Shown: one piece after another, positions 1 to 10,229 of the stretch
Layout: every line of letters begins with the position of its first letter
Position numbering within the stretch: position 1 is the first letter of the stretch
Origin: CAVTHW01 sp963734625
GTDB taxonomy: Bacteria > Acidobacteriota > Terriglobia > Bryobacterales > Bryobacteraceae
Assembly (NCBI GenBank): GCA_963734625.1
Contig: CAVTHW010000001.1
Coordinates: forward strand, 248,001-312,000
DNA: 64,000 nt
Reading direction: 5' to 3'
The notes under the pieces: generated by a model
The model's database searches: none
What the model was told of the DNA's origin: nothing
Seen by the model: only the letters and a program-made list of their open reading frames with translations
Program-made: the position numbers and the translations under genes

Positions 1-279
1 GAACGATACCTTGTAGTCCCGATCGTCGATTTCAACCAGCACCGCGCCTTTCTCCACCCGCTGATTGTCGTCCACGTAGACCCGAACGACGGAGCCGCCG
101 ACCTTGGCGCTTATGGAGTTGATGTGGCCATCGATCTGCGCGTCGTCGGTGGACTCGCGAACGGAGTAATAGCTCCACATGAAATAGCCCGCCACGGCCG
201 CCACGCACACTAACACGAGCAAGACGATCCATTTGGCTCGCGGGTGGACCCGTGAAGAACCACTTTTCTCTTCGCCCAT
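1..279 (-). CDS. HlyD/EmrA-type membrane fusion protein, N-terminal part (runs off the left edge)
   Basis: Only the first 93 residues are inside the window. A short basic cytoplasmic head is followed by one membrane helix at about residues 17-35 (WIVLLVLVCVAAVAGYF). The lipoyl/barrel-sandwich start typical of EmrA-like adaptors comes next (STDDAQIDGHI, then ISAKVGGSV and VDDNQRVEKGAVLVEID). The family links an inner-membrane pump to an outer-membrane TolC channel. The ATG at 279 has AGGAG about 8 bases upstream and lies 11 bases after the stop of the TolC gene, so the two are one operon. The pump gene is probably next, outside the window. Confidence 0.9.
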   Translation of the reverse strand, partial: MGEEKSGSSRVHPRAKWIVLLVLVCVAAVAGYFMWSYYSVRESTDDAQIDGHINSISAKVGGSVVRVYVDDNQRVEKGAVLVEIDDRDYKVSF

Positions 280-290
280 TCAAGTTGCTC

Positions 291-1694
291 CTATCGCCCG
301 GTCCCAAGGCTCAAAAACTGTATAGCCGACTTCTCCGCGTCGCCTATCGCCCGGGCCAGGGTCGCCTTGGCCAGGTTATAGGCATAGAGACTGGAAATAT
401 AGTTCTCGTTGGCGGTAGCAACGGCCTCCTGCGCCTGCACCACCTCGATACTGTTGCTGACGCCTGCCGAGAACCGGTCCTGCGCCTGCTCTATCTGCTG
501 GGCAGCCAAATCCACGGCGCTCCCGGCCACTTGCACCTGGTCGCCCGCCGACTTAAGATCCAGGAAGGCCGCCCGCAACTCGTAGTCGATCCCGGCGCGC
601 AGGTCCTCCAGTTCGGATTTGCGCTGTTCGAGCGCGGCGTCAGCGGCCAGAATGTCACCGCGCACCTTCTGGCCTTGAAACACCGGAATGCGGACGCCCA
701 CCGAGGCGGAGAACGTGCCGTGCGAATCCCAGATGCGCGGGCCGATGTCGCCGTAATCGCCGGAGAAGGCGACGGAGGGCAGGTTCCCGGCCTGGGCGGC
801 TTTCTTCACGAATTGCGCGGCGCTGACCTGAGCCTGAAGAGCGCGGTAATCGGAGCGGGAGCGGTAGGCTTGATCGAGCGCCTGCTCGAAAGTCAGCGGC
901 GGGGCCGGCGAATACGACAGGGAATCCGCCAGGCTGAACTGCTGGCCGAGCGGAAGGCCGATGGCCCGCGCCAGATTCAGCTTCTGCTTCTCGAATTCGT
1001 TCTGGTAGAAGATCAGCCGCTGCTGCTGCGCCTGCAGTTCGACCTGCGCGCGAAGCACATCAATCCCGGGAATCACTCCGGCGGCCTTCATGTCCACGGC
1101 CCGCTGGTGGAGCGCCCGCGAGGTCGCGACCTGCGCCCGAAAGGTCTCGATGCGCGCCTGCCCGGCCAAGGCCTGAATGTAAAGGCTCGCCACGGCTAGA
1201 ACCACCACGTCGCGGGTGTCCTGTCGCGAAGCCTGGGCCGCCTTGAGATGCTCGTCGCTGGCGCGGAGGCCGCGCAACGCCGCCAGGTCGAGGATGGGCT
1301 GCGTCGCCCGAAGACGGGCGTCGAAGATGTTGAATGGGCCCACTATGGGACTGATGCCGGGGAAGCCGCCGAAACCGAAGGCCTTCAGATTGCTTTGTTG
1401 GCCGGTTTCGGAGATCTGGGCGACGACGTTCGGCATCAGGCCCGTGAGGGCGCGATAGCGTGACGCCTGCGCCGCGCGGCTGGCCTGTTCGGAAGCGAGC
1501 GCCCCCAGGTTGTACTTCAAGCCGCGGCCAATGGCCTCGGCCAACCCAAGTTGCAGAGTCCCCGTGGTGGCATAGCCAGAGGGCACGCCGCGTAGGACCA
1601 GGCTTTGGCCGGTGCCGGGCGCCGCCGTGACCTGGGCGGCGAGCCGCCCACAGACACAGATGACAGCGAGAAATAGGAATGTCGCGAATCTCAT
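291..1694 (-). CDS. TolC-family outer-membrane efflux protein
   Basis: A 467-residue protein with a signal peptide (about residues 1-20, ending near GRLAAQ). Two outer-membrane-efflux repeats made of long Ala/Gln-rich helices follow, for example QARIETFRAQVATSRALHQ and AIDYEL-like segments. It should form a trimeric outer-membrane and periplasmic tunnel. Length and repeat layout are normal for the family. It is first in a minus-strand operon with the HlyD/EmrA adaptor, which points to a tripartite drug or metabolite exporter. The substrate cannot be told from the sequence. Confidence 0.9.
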   Translation of the reverse strand: MRFATFLFLAVICVCGRLAAQVTAAPGTGQSLVLRGVPSGYATTGTLQLGLAEAIGRGLKYNLGALASEQASRAAQASRYRALTGLMPNVVAQISETGQQSNLKAFGFGGFPGISPIVGPFNIFDARLRATQPILDLAALRGLRASDEHLKAAQASRQDTRDVVVLAVASLYIQALAGQARIETFRAQVATSRALHQRAVDMKAAGVIPGIDVLRAQVELQAQQQRLIFYQNEFEKQKLNLARAIGLPLGQQFSLADSLSYSPAPPLTFEQALDQAYRSRSDYRALQAQVSAAQFVKKAAQAGNLPSVAFSGDYGDIGPRIWDSHGTFSASVGVRIPVFQGQKVRGDILAADAALEQRKSELEDLRAGIDYELRAAFLDLKSAGDQVQVAGSAVDLAAQQIEQAQDRFSAGVSNSIEVVQAQEAVATANENYISSLYAYNLAKATLARAIGDAEKSAIQFLSLGTGR

Positions 1695-1750
1695 GGGGTT
1701 GAAGTCCCTATCGACTCATTTAATTATTGTCCGAGCTACGGTTAAAATGC

Positions 1751-1927
1751 TCAGCAGCATTTCGGCCGGATGTACTTAGCGGCCAGGCGCTGGTCCAGGA
1801 AGCGCCTCCATTCGGGTCCGGAGTGAGCGCGCCCGTGGAAGGCGAGATGCCTCCGGTAGGCGCTCTGGTCGCTCAGTTCCCTTAGAATGCCGGCGACGAT
1901 CCTGGCCAGTTCCTTGATCCGCCTCAC
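1751..1927 (-). CDS. YbdD/YjiX-type small protein, CstA partner
   Basis: A 58-residue protein starting at GTG (1927); the start overlaps the cstA stop (GTGA). It has the family pattern of an N-terminal helix (RRIKELARIVAGIL), a DQSAYRRHLAFH segment, a P-E-W-R-R-F-L block, and a C-terminal Cys-Cys (RPKCC), as in E. coli YbdD and YjiX, which also end in RCC. The family is encoded next to CstA-type transporters and some members are selenoproteins; this one has two plain Cys codons before the TGA stop. Its molecular role is not well defined. It is very likely co-translated with cstA. Confidence 0.85.
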   Translation of the reverse strand: MRRIKELARIVAGILRELSDQSAYRRHLAFHGRAHSGPEWRRFLDQRLAAKYIRPKCC

Positions 1928-3990
1928 AGTTCCTCCGCTCTGAGCCGGGAGGCCACGAAGGGCGTCTCCGTCGTCTCGGCTTTTCGAACGCCCCGCAGGA
2001 TTCCGATCCAGAGGCGCACCGAATCCAGAACCACGACCGCGACCAGCGCCAGGAAGATGCCGCATACCACGGCGTCCAGCCGCGCGTTGAAAATCAGCGT
2101 GCCGGCCTCGACGGTCCGCGCCGGGCTGAGCTGGCCGGAAGCAATCGACGCCTCAAGCTGCGCGGCTTGCGCCAGAAAACCGAGCCGGGGAAGCGGGGAG
2201 AAGATCTTCTGCCAGGCGGCGGTGAAGGTCGCGCTGACGAGCCACGCGAGCGGCAGGCATGTAATCCACATGTACCGCGCCCGGTGCATCTTCACCAGAA
2301 CGGTGGTGGCCACGGAGAGGGCGACGGCCGCCAGCAATTGATTGGCGATGCCGAACAGGGGCCAGAGAGTGTTGATCCCTCCCAAAGGATCGCGGACGCC
2401 TTGGATCAGGAAGTAGCCCCAGGCAAGCACGATCGCGGCGCTGGTCAGCAGGACTCCCGGCATCCAACTGACGCGGCCCAGCGGCTTTGAAACGTGCCCC
2501 AAAAGGTCCTGAAGCATGAAGCGGCCGACGCGCGTCCCGGCGTCGATGATGGTCAGGATAAAGAGCGCCTCGAACATGATGGCGAAGTGATACCAGAAGC
2601 CGAGAACCGCCCTGCCACCCGGTCCGCTGGCGAAGATGTGCGCCATCCCCAGCGCGAGCGAAGGCGCGCCGCCGGTGCGCTGGAACAGCGTCGTCTCCCC
2701 CACGTCACGTGCCAGCGACGCCATCTGGGAGGCCGTCACCGGGAAGCCCCAACTGGTGATGGTTTGAACGGCGGCTTCGGGAGTCGCGCCGACGATCCCG
2801 GCCGGAGAATTGACGGCGAAGAACACGCCGGGCTGAAGTACGCAAGCGGCGATCATGGCCATGATCGCGACGAACCCCTCGAGCAGCATCGCTCCATAAC
2901 CGACCGGCAGGGCGTGCCGCTCCCGAGCGATCATCTTCGGTGTGGTGCCCGAGGAAATCAGCGCGTGAAAGCCGGAAACGGCGCCGCAGGCGATGGTGAT
3001 GAAGCAGAAAGGGAAGATCTTGCCGGCAAACACCGGCCCGTTGCCGTCCACGAACCGGGTGAGCGCAGGCAGCGCCAGGGGCGGGTGAACGATGATGATC
3101 CCAACCGCCAGCAGGGCGATCACTCCCAGCTTCACGAAGGTGCTCAAGTAGTCCCGCGGCGCCAGCAGCAGCCACACCGGCAGCGCGCTGGCGAGGAAGC
3201 CGTAGATGATGACCGCGATCGCCAGCGCCATTCCGCTCATCGTGAACAACGGCGCGTAGAGCGGGGATTGGGAGACCCACTGGCCGCCGAAAATGGCCGC
3301 CACCACCAGGCCAAAACCGATCGCGGAAATCTCCAGCACCTTGCCCGGCCGCCAGTAGCGCAGGTACAGGCCCATGAACACGGCGATGGGCATGGTAGCC
3401 GCGATGGTGAACGTTCCCCAGGGGCTGCCCTTCAGAGCGTTCACCACTACCAGAGCCACCACGGCCAGCAGGATAATCATGATCAGCAGGACCGTCAGCA
3501 GCGCGATGAATCCTCCCACTTTCCCGACCTCTTCCCGCGCCATCTGGCCAAGTGACTTGCCGTCGCGCCGGAGAGAGCAGAACAGGATTACGAAGTCCTG
3601 CACGGCGCCGCCGAGGACGGCGCCCAGGATGATCCACAAAGTCCCGGGCAGATAGCCGAACTGCGCGGCCAGCGTGGGGCCCACCAGGGGACCCGGTCCC
3701 GCGATCGCGGCGAAGTGGTGGCCGAAGAGAATCCACTTGTTGGTCGGCTCGAAATCGTGGCCGTTACGCAGCCGCTCGGCGGGCGTGGCGCGCAGGTCGT
3801 CGAGGACCATCACTTTCGCGGCGATGAACTTGCCGTAGAAGCGATACCCGACCAGGAAAGTGCAAGCGGCGGCCAGCACCAGCCACATGCTGTTCACCGG
3901 CTCGCCGCGGTCCAGCGCTATGGAACCCAGGAAGTACGCCGCGGCAACCGAGATGGCGGCCCAAGCGGCGCGCGCCATGAATCTCTTCAT
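1924..3990 (-). CDS. cstA: CstA carbon-starvation / peptide-pyruvate transporter
   Basis: A 688-residue polytopic membrane protein of the CstA family. Recognisable blocks are VGYRFYGKFIA near the N-terminus, NGHDFEPTNKWILFGHHFAAIAGPGPLVGP-type sequence at about residues 75-105, the GAVSGFHALISSGTTPKM block near residue 340, and a C-terminal NQLLAAVALSV block. CstA/BtsT proteins import pyruvate or peptides under carbon limitation. Length is close to E. coli CstA (701). The downstream YbdD-like gene overlaps by four bases, the usual pairing. No regulator or two-component system is adjacent. Confidence 0.95.
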   Translation of the reverse strand: MKRFMARAAWAAISVAAAYFLGSIALDRGEPVNSMWLVLAAACTFLVGYRFYGKFIAAKVMVLDDLRATPAERLRNGHDFEPTNKWILFGHHFAAIAGPGPLVGPTLAAQFGYLPGTLWIILGAVLGGAVQDFVILFCSLRRDGKSLGQMAREEVGKVGGFIALLTVLLIMIILLAVVALVVVNALKGSPWGTFTIAATMPIAVFMGLYLRYWRPGKVLEISAIGFGLVVAAIFGGQWVSQSPLYAPLFTMSGMALAIAVIIYGFLASALPVWLLLAPRDYLSTFVKLGVIALLAVGIIIVHPPLALPALTRFVDGNGPVFAGKIFPFCFITIACGAVSGFHALISSGTTPKMIARERHALPVGYGAMLLEGFVAIMAMIAACVLQPGVFFAVNSPAGIVGATPEAAVQTITSWGFPVTASQMASLARDVGETTLFQRTGGAPSLALGMAHIFASGPGGRAVLGFWYHFAIMFEALFILTIIDAGTRVGRFMLQDLLGHVSKPLGRVSWMPGVLLTSAAIVLAWGYFLIQGVRDPLGGINTLWPLFGIANQLLAAVALSVATTVLVKMHRARYMWITCLPLAWLVSATFTAAWQKIFSPLPRLGFLAQAAQLEASIASGQLSPARTVEAGTLIFNARLDAVVCGIFLALVAVVVLDSVRLWIGILRGVRKAETTETPFVASRLRAEEL

Positions 3991-4017
3991 GAAACGGATA
4001 TTGTAGCGAATCGAGCT

Positions 4018-4794
4018 TCAGAACTTCGGCAGGCGCCGCAGCATCGCCAGTGTATCGCGTCCGTTGCGAAGCGCCACGGAGTGAACGGGCTTCCAAGTCT
4101 GGTCCATCGCGCCCACATAACGGGCCGTCTTCCGGTCCGCGCCCATCAGGATGAGGGTATAGGGCCGGCCCTTATAGGACAGCGCGCGATACTGCATCTC
4201 GCCAGTGTCCGCCCGCCAGCGGTCCTCTGTAGGCGTTCCCATCTTGCGCACGACGGCGTCATAGTCGTCGTCCCCGTTCAATTGAATCGCGAGCTGCTCG
4301 ACGCCCTTGAAGCTGACGGGGCGCAGGGAAATCGCTACCACCACCAGGATCAAGGTCACGGCGATGGCCAGCGCGGTCACGATGAGGCGGCTGATCTGCC
4401 TCTCCTGCCCGTCCGCCGTTCTGGTGGCCCCATGCGGAGGCGGTGGCCCCTCGTGCGAAGACGGCTTGGGCGTGTAGAGGCTCCGCGGTTTCGGCAGCGA
4501 GAAGAGTTGCCGTTCGCGGGGCCAGACGGCCCCGGCCTTGTACTCCAGCTCTTTGCGCAGCCCGAGAATGATCATGGGGTCGGCCGCGCTGGAGAACTCG
4601 CCCACGAACCGGCGGGGGATCCACATCTCCATGCCGGTCTTGGCGTTAACGACGCCGACCTCCGACCAGTTCATCTGGCCCAGGGTCCACTCGTTATGCT
4701 CGATGTTCAGGATTGCGGGATAGAAGGAGAAATGCCGGTCTCCCAGATCCTCCAGCGTCTCGACGATCGGGCCGGGCATGGTTATGTCCTCCAT
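4018..4794 (-). CDS. single-span membrane protein of unknown function
   Basis: A 258-residue protein I cannot assign. About 130 soluble residues come first, with a patch WSEVGVVNAKTGMEMWIPRRFVGEF at about 43-67. A proline-rich linker and one membrane helix follow at about residues 135-156 (LIVTALAIAVTLILVVVAISL), then about 100 outer residues. That outer part (GDDDYDAVVRKMGTPTEDRW and later SYKGRPYTLILMG) has the look of a small SmpA/OmlA-like fold, which is only an impression. It lies 27 bases from cstA on the same strand and divergent from maeB. Confidence 0.7.
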   Translation of the reverse strand: MEDITMPGPIVETLEDLGDRHFSFYPAILNIEHNEWTLGQMNWSEVGVVNAKTGMEMWIPRRFVGEFSSAADPMIILGLRKELEYKAGAVWPRERQLFSLPKPRSLYTPKPSSHEGPPPPHGATRTADGQERQISRLIVTALAIAVTLILVVVAISLRPVSFKGVEQLAIQLNGDDDYDAVVRKMGTPTEDRWRADTGEMQYRALSYKGRPYTLILMGADRKTARYVGAMDQTWKPVHSVALRNGRDTLAMLRRLPKF

Positions 4795-4875
4795 ATTAAC
4801 TCATGGCGTGATGGAGCTTAGGGATCGTTACAGGGGCGAACAGTACTAATATGAGGTGGTAAGGGAATCCGCTCC

Positions 4876-7159
4876 ATGGCAATCCGCAAGGAAGACGTTC
4901 TTGATTACCACTCATCGCCCACGCCCGGGAAGCTGGAGGTTATCCCGACCAAGCCCTGCCGGACCCAACGGGACCTCAGCCTGGCTTACACGCCGGGCGT
5001 GGCGGTGCCCTGCCTGGAGATTCAACGCGATCCCAGCCTGATTTATCGATATACGACCAAGGGCAACCTGGTGGCCGTGGTCAGCAACGGCACGGCCGTG
5101 CTCGGCCTGGGCAACATCGGCGCCGGCGCCAGCAAGCCGGTTATGGAAGGCAAGGGGGTGCTCTTCAAGCGCTTCGCCGGCATCGACGTCTTCGACCTCG
5201 AGCTCGCCACCGAGGATCCGAGAGAAATCGTCCGCACCTGCCAGTTGCTGGAGCCCACCTTCGGCGGCATCAACCTGGAAGACATCAAGGCGCCGGAATG
5301 CTTCGCCATCGAGGACGAACTCAAGCGGACCATGAAGATTCCGGTATTCCACGACGACCAGCACGGCACGGCGATCATTTCCGGCGCCGCCCTGCTGAAC
5401 GCGCTGGAACTGAGCGGTAAGTCCATTGACCGGGTCCGGATCGTCTTCAGCGGGGCGGGCGCCGCCGCCCTGTCTTGTGCCGCTCACTATCTGCGTCTGG
5501 GCGCGCGGCGCCAGAACATCATCATGAGCGACGTGCATGGGGTCGTCTACCAGGGGCGGACCGAGGGGATGAACCCTTACATGGAGCAGTTCGCCGCGGC
5601 GACCAGCCATCGAACCCTGTCGGAGGCCTTGCACGGCGCGGATGTTTTCGTCGGGCTCTCGGCCGGCAATATCGTCAGCGCCGGGATGGTGCAGGCCATG
5701 GCGCCAAAACCCATCATTTTCGCCCTCGCCAACCCCGATCCGGAAATCCCTTACGATGTCGCCAAAGCGGCGCGGCCCGACGCGATCGTAGCGACCGGAC
5801 GCTCCGACTGTCCGAACCAGGTGAACAACGTCCTGGGCTTCCCCTTCATCTTTCGGGGTGCGCTGGACGTCCGTGCGACCACCATCAACGACCATATGAA
5901 GCTGGCGGCCACGCGCGCCATCGCCGCCATGGCCAAGCAGGATGTCCCCGACGCCGTGCGCCGCGCCTACGGAGTGGAGCGTCTGGAGTTCGGCCCCGAC
6001 TACATCATCCCCAAGCCTTTCGATCAGCGCATGCTCGTGTGGGTGGCTTCCGCCGTGGCCCAGGCGGCGATCGAGAGCGATGTGGCGCAGCAGCCCGTCG
6101 AGATCGAAGAATACCGGGAGCAGTTGTGGCGCCGGTTGGGCCGGTCGGAAGAAATAATGCGGGTCATGGTGAACAAGGCCCAGAAGGCGCCTCAGCGGGT
6201 GGTCTTTCCCGAGGGCGAGGAGAGCAAGATCCTGCGCGCCTGCCGGATCCTGGCCGATGAAGGAATCGCCAGCCCGATCTTGGTGGGCAATGAAGCGAAG
6301 ATCCAGGCGATGGCCGCGGACCTACACCTCCACCTGGACGATGTGCGGATTGTGGAGCCCGCCTGCTTCCCCCGGCTGGACGCCTACATCGACGAGTTCT
6401 ACCGGCTGCGCCACCGCAAGGGCGTCACCCGCAGCGAGGCGGCGGAGACCCTTCTCCACCGCAACATCTTCGGCTCCATGATGGTCCACATGGGCGATGC
6501 CGACGCTCTGATCGGAGGTCTCACGGAGCACTATCCGGACACCATCCGTCCGGCTTTGCAGGTCATCGACGTGCGCGCGGGATTGCGGAGAGTGTCCGGC
6601 CTCTACGTGCTGATTACGGCGAAGGGGGAAATCTACTTCCTGGCCGACGCGACCGTGAATATCGATCCGACGGCGGAGGACTTGGCGGAAATCGCCGCGT
6701 CCGCCGCCGAAATGGCGCGGCGCTTCGATGTGGAGCCCAGAGTGGCGATGCTTTCTTTTTCGAACTTCGGCAGCACCCGCCACCCCTTCGCCGAGAAAGT
6801 GCGCCGGGCGACCGAGCTCGTGCGCCAGCGCATGCCCGGCCTGATGATCGACGGCGAAATGCAGGCCGACACCGCCGTGGTTCCGTCCATCATCGACGAG
6901 TACCTACCCTTTCAGCACGCTGAAGGGCGGCGCCAACGTCCTGGTATTCCCCAATCTGGAATCGGGCAATATCGCCTACAAGCTGCTGATGCGCATCGGA
7001 GGCTGCGAGGCCATCGGCCCCATCCTGATGGGGCTGTCGAAGCCGGTTCATGTCCTGCAACGCGGAGCCGAGGTCAACGAGATCGTGAACGTGGCCGCCA
7101 TCGCCGTGGTGGACGCCCAGGAGAGCAAGGCCGCCCACCGCGCGCCTCAGAACACATAG
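4876..7159 (+). CDS. maeB: NADP-dependent malic enzyme, MaeB type (one frameshift near the 3' end)
   Basis: Converts malate to pyruvate plus CO2 with NADPH. Three parts are visible: the malic N-domain with SLAYTPGVAVPCLEI (about residue 36), the NAD-binding domain with DIKAPECFAIE and HDDQHGTAII, and a C-terminal phosphotransacetylase-like domain from about residue 430 (PQRVVFPEGEESKILRA). The reading frame breaks at about 6903-6916: one extra base in the CCCTTT run. In the next frame the protein resumes with STLKGGANVLVFPNLESGNI and ends normally at the TAG at 7157-7159. The restored protein would have the family length of about 760. The last 13 bases overlap the convergent beta-barrel gene. 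The intact tail after the break suggests a sequence error, not a dead gene. Confidence 0.92.
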
Positions 7160-7626
7160 CCAAGGCTGACCGCGGCCCGGGTAATGTGGCCCACCCGGAA
7201 CTCCGGGGCGACAAACAACCGGCCTCCGGCGCGCACCCTCACTCCGATGCCACCGTTCCAGGCCAGTTCGCCGCGCGTGTAGTTGATCATCTTGTCTAAT
7301 TCGTGGAAGTAGCCGAGACCGCCAATCACGTAAGGGGTGACCTTGGCCCCCGGATCGGCCAGGTCCAGCGCGACGTTGGGGACGAAGGTCCATTGTTTGA
7401 ACCTCGGGCCACGCGCCGTCATGAATTCAGGCTCCACGCTCAACCGCTTGTACACGTAAAGACGCATCGAGCCGCCGGCGGCGAAGGCCCACGGCTCATC
7501 CAGGTACAGCATGGCGTAGCCGGCCGTTCCCCGCACCGCACCGTGGACATCCGAGGATTGCGCCGCCACCGGCATGGCGGCTGCCAGCGTCAGAATCAAA
7601 AGACAACAAAGAACTTGCCTCAACAT
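7147..7626 (-). CDS. small outer-membrane beta-barrel protein
   Basis: A 159-residue protein with a signal peptide (MLRQVLCCLLILTLAAAMPVAAQ) and alternating hydrophobic/polar strands with Gly and aromatic residues (GTAGYAMLYL, SMRLYVYKRLSVEPEF, VTPYVIGGLGYFHEL), ending in an aromatic residue (SLGYVF). This fits the 8-stranded OmpA/OmpW-like barrel class. The ATG at 7626 was chosen over an upstream one because GGGAGG sits just before it and the signal peptide begins there. Function unknown. The gene is convergent with maeB and overlaps its end by 13 bases. Confidence 0.75.
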   Translation of the reverse strand: MLRQVLCCLLILTLAAAMPVAAQSSDVHGAVRGTAGYAMLYLDEPWAFAAGGSMRLYVYKRLSVEPEFMTARGPRFKQWTFVPNVALDLADPGAKVTPYVIGGLGYFHELDKMINYTRGELAWNGGIGVRVRAGGRLFVAPEFRVGHITRAAVSLGYVF

Positions 7627-7827
7627 GATCTCGCCTCCCAGTACGCTATGAGCAACCACCAGTCCATGGCTGGGCTCACTATATGCTCGTTCGTAATCAA
7701 TGGATTACGGAGTATGCCTGTTTGAAGCAAGGCTGGTGAACCGCCAGATTCCGCTGACACTGTCAGGCGGACCACGCATGCCGTTCAACCTCTCCGGCAG
7801 CACCGGCGACGCCAGCCTGCGCCGCGG

Positions 7828-10114
7828 CTAGAACAGCCGTTCCTGCTTCTTCAGCGTGCCAAAGGCGCCGATGTTGGCGATCGAGATGCCGAAGCGGTAC
7901 TGGTTTTCATTGCGGGCGCCGACGCTGAAGCGGCGATACTGGACGATGAAGCCGCAGCAATCGGTGTTGTAGGTCACCTGCGTCGTGGCGTACTGCATGG
8001 CGCTGAGACGCAAGTCGTATACGGCGTTGAAGGCAACGTTCCAGCCGCGCCGGTTGTCGTTGCCCCACCCCATCGTGCCCCGAATCTGATTGGCGCTAGG
8101 GGACAATTGCGAGAGGCTGCGCACGTGGTTGTGACCCACTGAGATGAAAAGGAACTGGCGGCGCCAGTCCGCGTTGAGCCCGCCGTCCATGAGCTTCTGG
8201 CGAAGAGGATCGTAGTCGGCGCGATACTCCATGCTGAAGCCCGCCACGGGGCTGACGCGCAACACCGAGACGACCGGGGAATAGTTCCTGGGCCCGTCCA
8301 GAAAAGCGAAAGACGTTAGCTCGATGGAACTCAACAGTACGTTCCGTTGGAGTAGGCCGGAAGCCTGGTTTGCAGCCGTGACCGCGCCCCCAAAGCCGGG
8401 GTCGAAATACCGGCGCTGGGCCACCCGCCAGGTCAGCACCTCGTTCACGTCGCTGCCTCTCTTCACGTAGAGGCGGTTGGTAAGGGAGATTTCCGCCTCG
8501 TTGGTGTTCGAGGCCAGATCCACCTCGTCGAAGCGGATGATCTCGCTGAAGTTATCGATGCCTGAGGCGTAGCGGAAACTGGCCCGCGGCTCGATGACGT
8601 GCTTCACCTTTTCTCCCATCCAGCGCGGCGCCTTGAACGTCCGGGCCAGAGACGGCGGCACAAACTCCAGGGTGAACTCGCGTTGACGCCGAAAGATATT
8701 CGCCCCGCTGACAAGGCCATGCACCTGGCTCGATCCATACTGCGTCGCGCGGAATGAGAAACCTGGCAGTAAACTGAAGCCCTTCCAGCGGAAGGCCGTG
8801 GTCAATTTCGGACGCAGGTCGAGCCGGTCGACGAACTGCCGGGTCTCGAAAGAAGGCTGGCTCCGGCCCACCAGGGCGGCGCTTGAATCCAGCGAGAACC
8901 ATACCGGCAGGCGCTTCCAGATCCGCCGGTCCCGGCTGACGAGTTCGAGCGACGGCAGCTTTCTGATCGAGATCTTGTCGTCCGGATTGTACTGCCTGGT
9001 GACCGGGTTGAGGTCGCCCGTCTTCTGGATGTTCTCCAGGCGCGCCATCACCAGGTTCAGCCCGAAGCTGGACCAGTGCCGGCCCACGAAGCCGGTGGAG
9101 TGGACCTCGGAAACGATGGCTTCGTTGAAGGATTCCGTAAACGCCTGCCGGAAACGCATGGAACTCAGGTAGGAGCCTTCCACTTGCGCGTGCCAGCCGT
9201 CCCGCAGGTCGAATTTGCCATCCAGCAGAAAGCTGAAGCCGCCCTCCTTGATGCGCTCCCCGTTCGATTGGCGCACACCACGGTCATTGGCGCCGTAAAG
9301 CGAGAAATTGAATTCGGACCGGGCCGCCGGTTTGCCCCTGAAGCTGACGTTGTGCGCAAAGCCCCGCTGGGTGAAGTACTGGGCCTGGTAGGTCGCATCG
9401 TAGCTGCGATTCATCGCCCAGAAGTAGCCCGCGCCTATCATCTTGCCGCGCCGTGAGCTGTTGCCGACATTGGGGGTAAGGAAGCCGCTCTTGCGCGGCT
9501 CCTCCTCCAGGGATTTGTAGAAGACCGGCACGTAGAGCAGGGGAATGAACTTGAGGCGGAATACGGAATGATAAGCCAGGGCCCGCTGGTTGGGGATGAT
9601 GTCGAACTTCGGTCCGCGCAGCGTCCACCAGGGCTTGGGCAGAAGGCAATCGGTGATCATGCCGTCGTAGAGGATGTACTTCTCCTTCAGGCGTTCGGCC
9701 CAGCGCCCCTCGAAGTAGAAGGGGTTCTGGTGGTAAGCAGGCCCGGCCGGCTGGCGATCTTGGCCGGCGACGAGCCGCGTACGACGTAGAACTTGCCCTT
9801 CTCGTCGCGGACGTTATAGACCGCCCGATCCGCCCAAAGCTCTTCCGCGCGAACCAGGCTCCGGAAGTGCACGCGGCCGCGCGCTTCGGCATCGCCGGTC
9901 TTCTCGTCGTAATCGATCTCATCGGCCGTCAGCTCGGACTCAACCGTGGTGAGCGAGACCAGCCCGCGGAGGTGATACACGCTTCCCACCACCTCCTGGG
10001 TGACGGCGCGGACCAGAACCTCGCGAGGGCCCGGGACTTCGCTGGCGGCGAAAGCAGGCCGCCCCAGGAACGCCAGGAGCAGCACCGCGAAAAAACCGTG
10101 ACAAATCCGGCCAA
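7828..10114 (-). CDS. lptD: LPS-assembly outer-membrane protein LptD (frameshifted)
   Basis: LptD inserts lipopolysaccharide into the outer leaflet. An N-terminal secretion signal (AVLLLAFLGRPAFAA) leads into an OstA/LptA-like periplasmic domain (SLTTVESELTADEIDYDEK, then RGRVHF). After a break the C-terminal barrel domain begins with NPFYFEGRWAERLKEKYILYDG and LPKPWWTLRGPKFDI and runs to a terminal aromatic (RLF). The frame changes at about 9728-9736, where one base appears to be missing (RPGLLTT-x-NPFYF). The true start is unclear: a TTG at 10114 gives a good signal peptide only if the run of six T near 10093 is one base off. No lptE or lptA gene is next to it. Family assignment is firm, the exact ends are not. 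Confidence 0.85.
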
Positions 10115-10229
10115 TTGTGTTACTTACAGGAAGAGAGACCTGACTCTGAAGCTGGCGCGGTGAGCTCAAGCGAAAACCGTAGCATGTAGCAGCGGTTCCT
10201 CGCAAGCCGCGGCCGGCCGTCTGGCGTGC

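Noticed and set aside
1745..1762. Stem-loop AAATGCT-CAGC-AGCATTT at the stop of the YbdD-like gene, as a selenocysteine (SECIS) signal
   Set aside because: A bacterial SECIS lies just after the UGA; this stem spans the stop codon and the preceding Cys codons already fill the usual place. It may help end transcription.
2494..3555. 353-residue plus-strand ORF opposite cstA
   Set aside because: Shadow of the CstA membrane helices (Gln/His/Arg-rich), no homology signs.
6903..7159. Programmed frameshifting in maeB
   Set aside because: The shift site is a C3T3 run without slippery heptamer or downstream structure, and several unrelated genes show the same kind of error.
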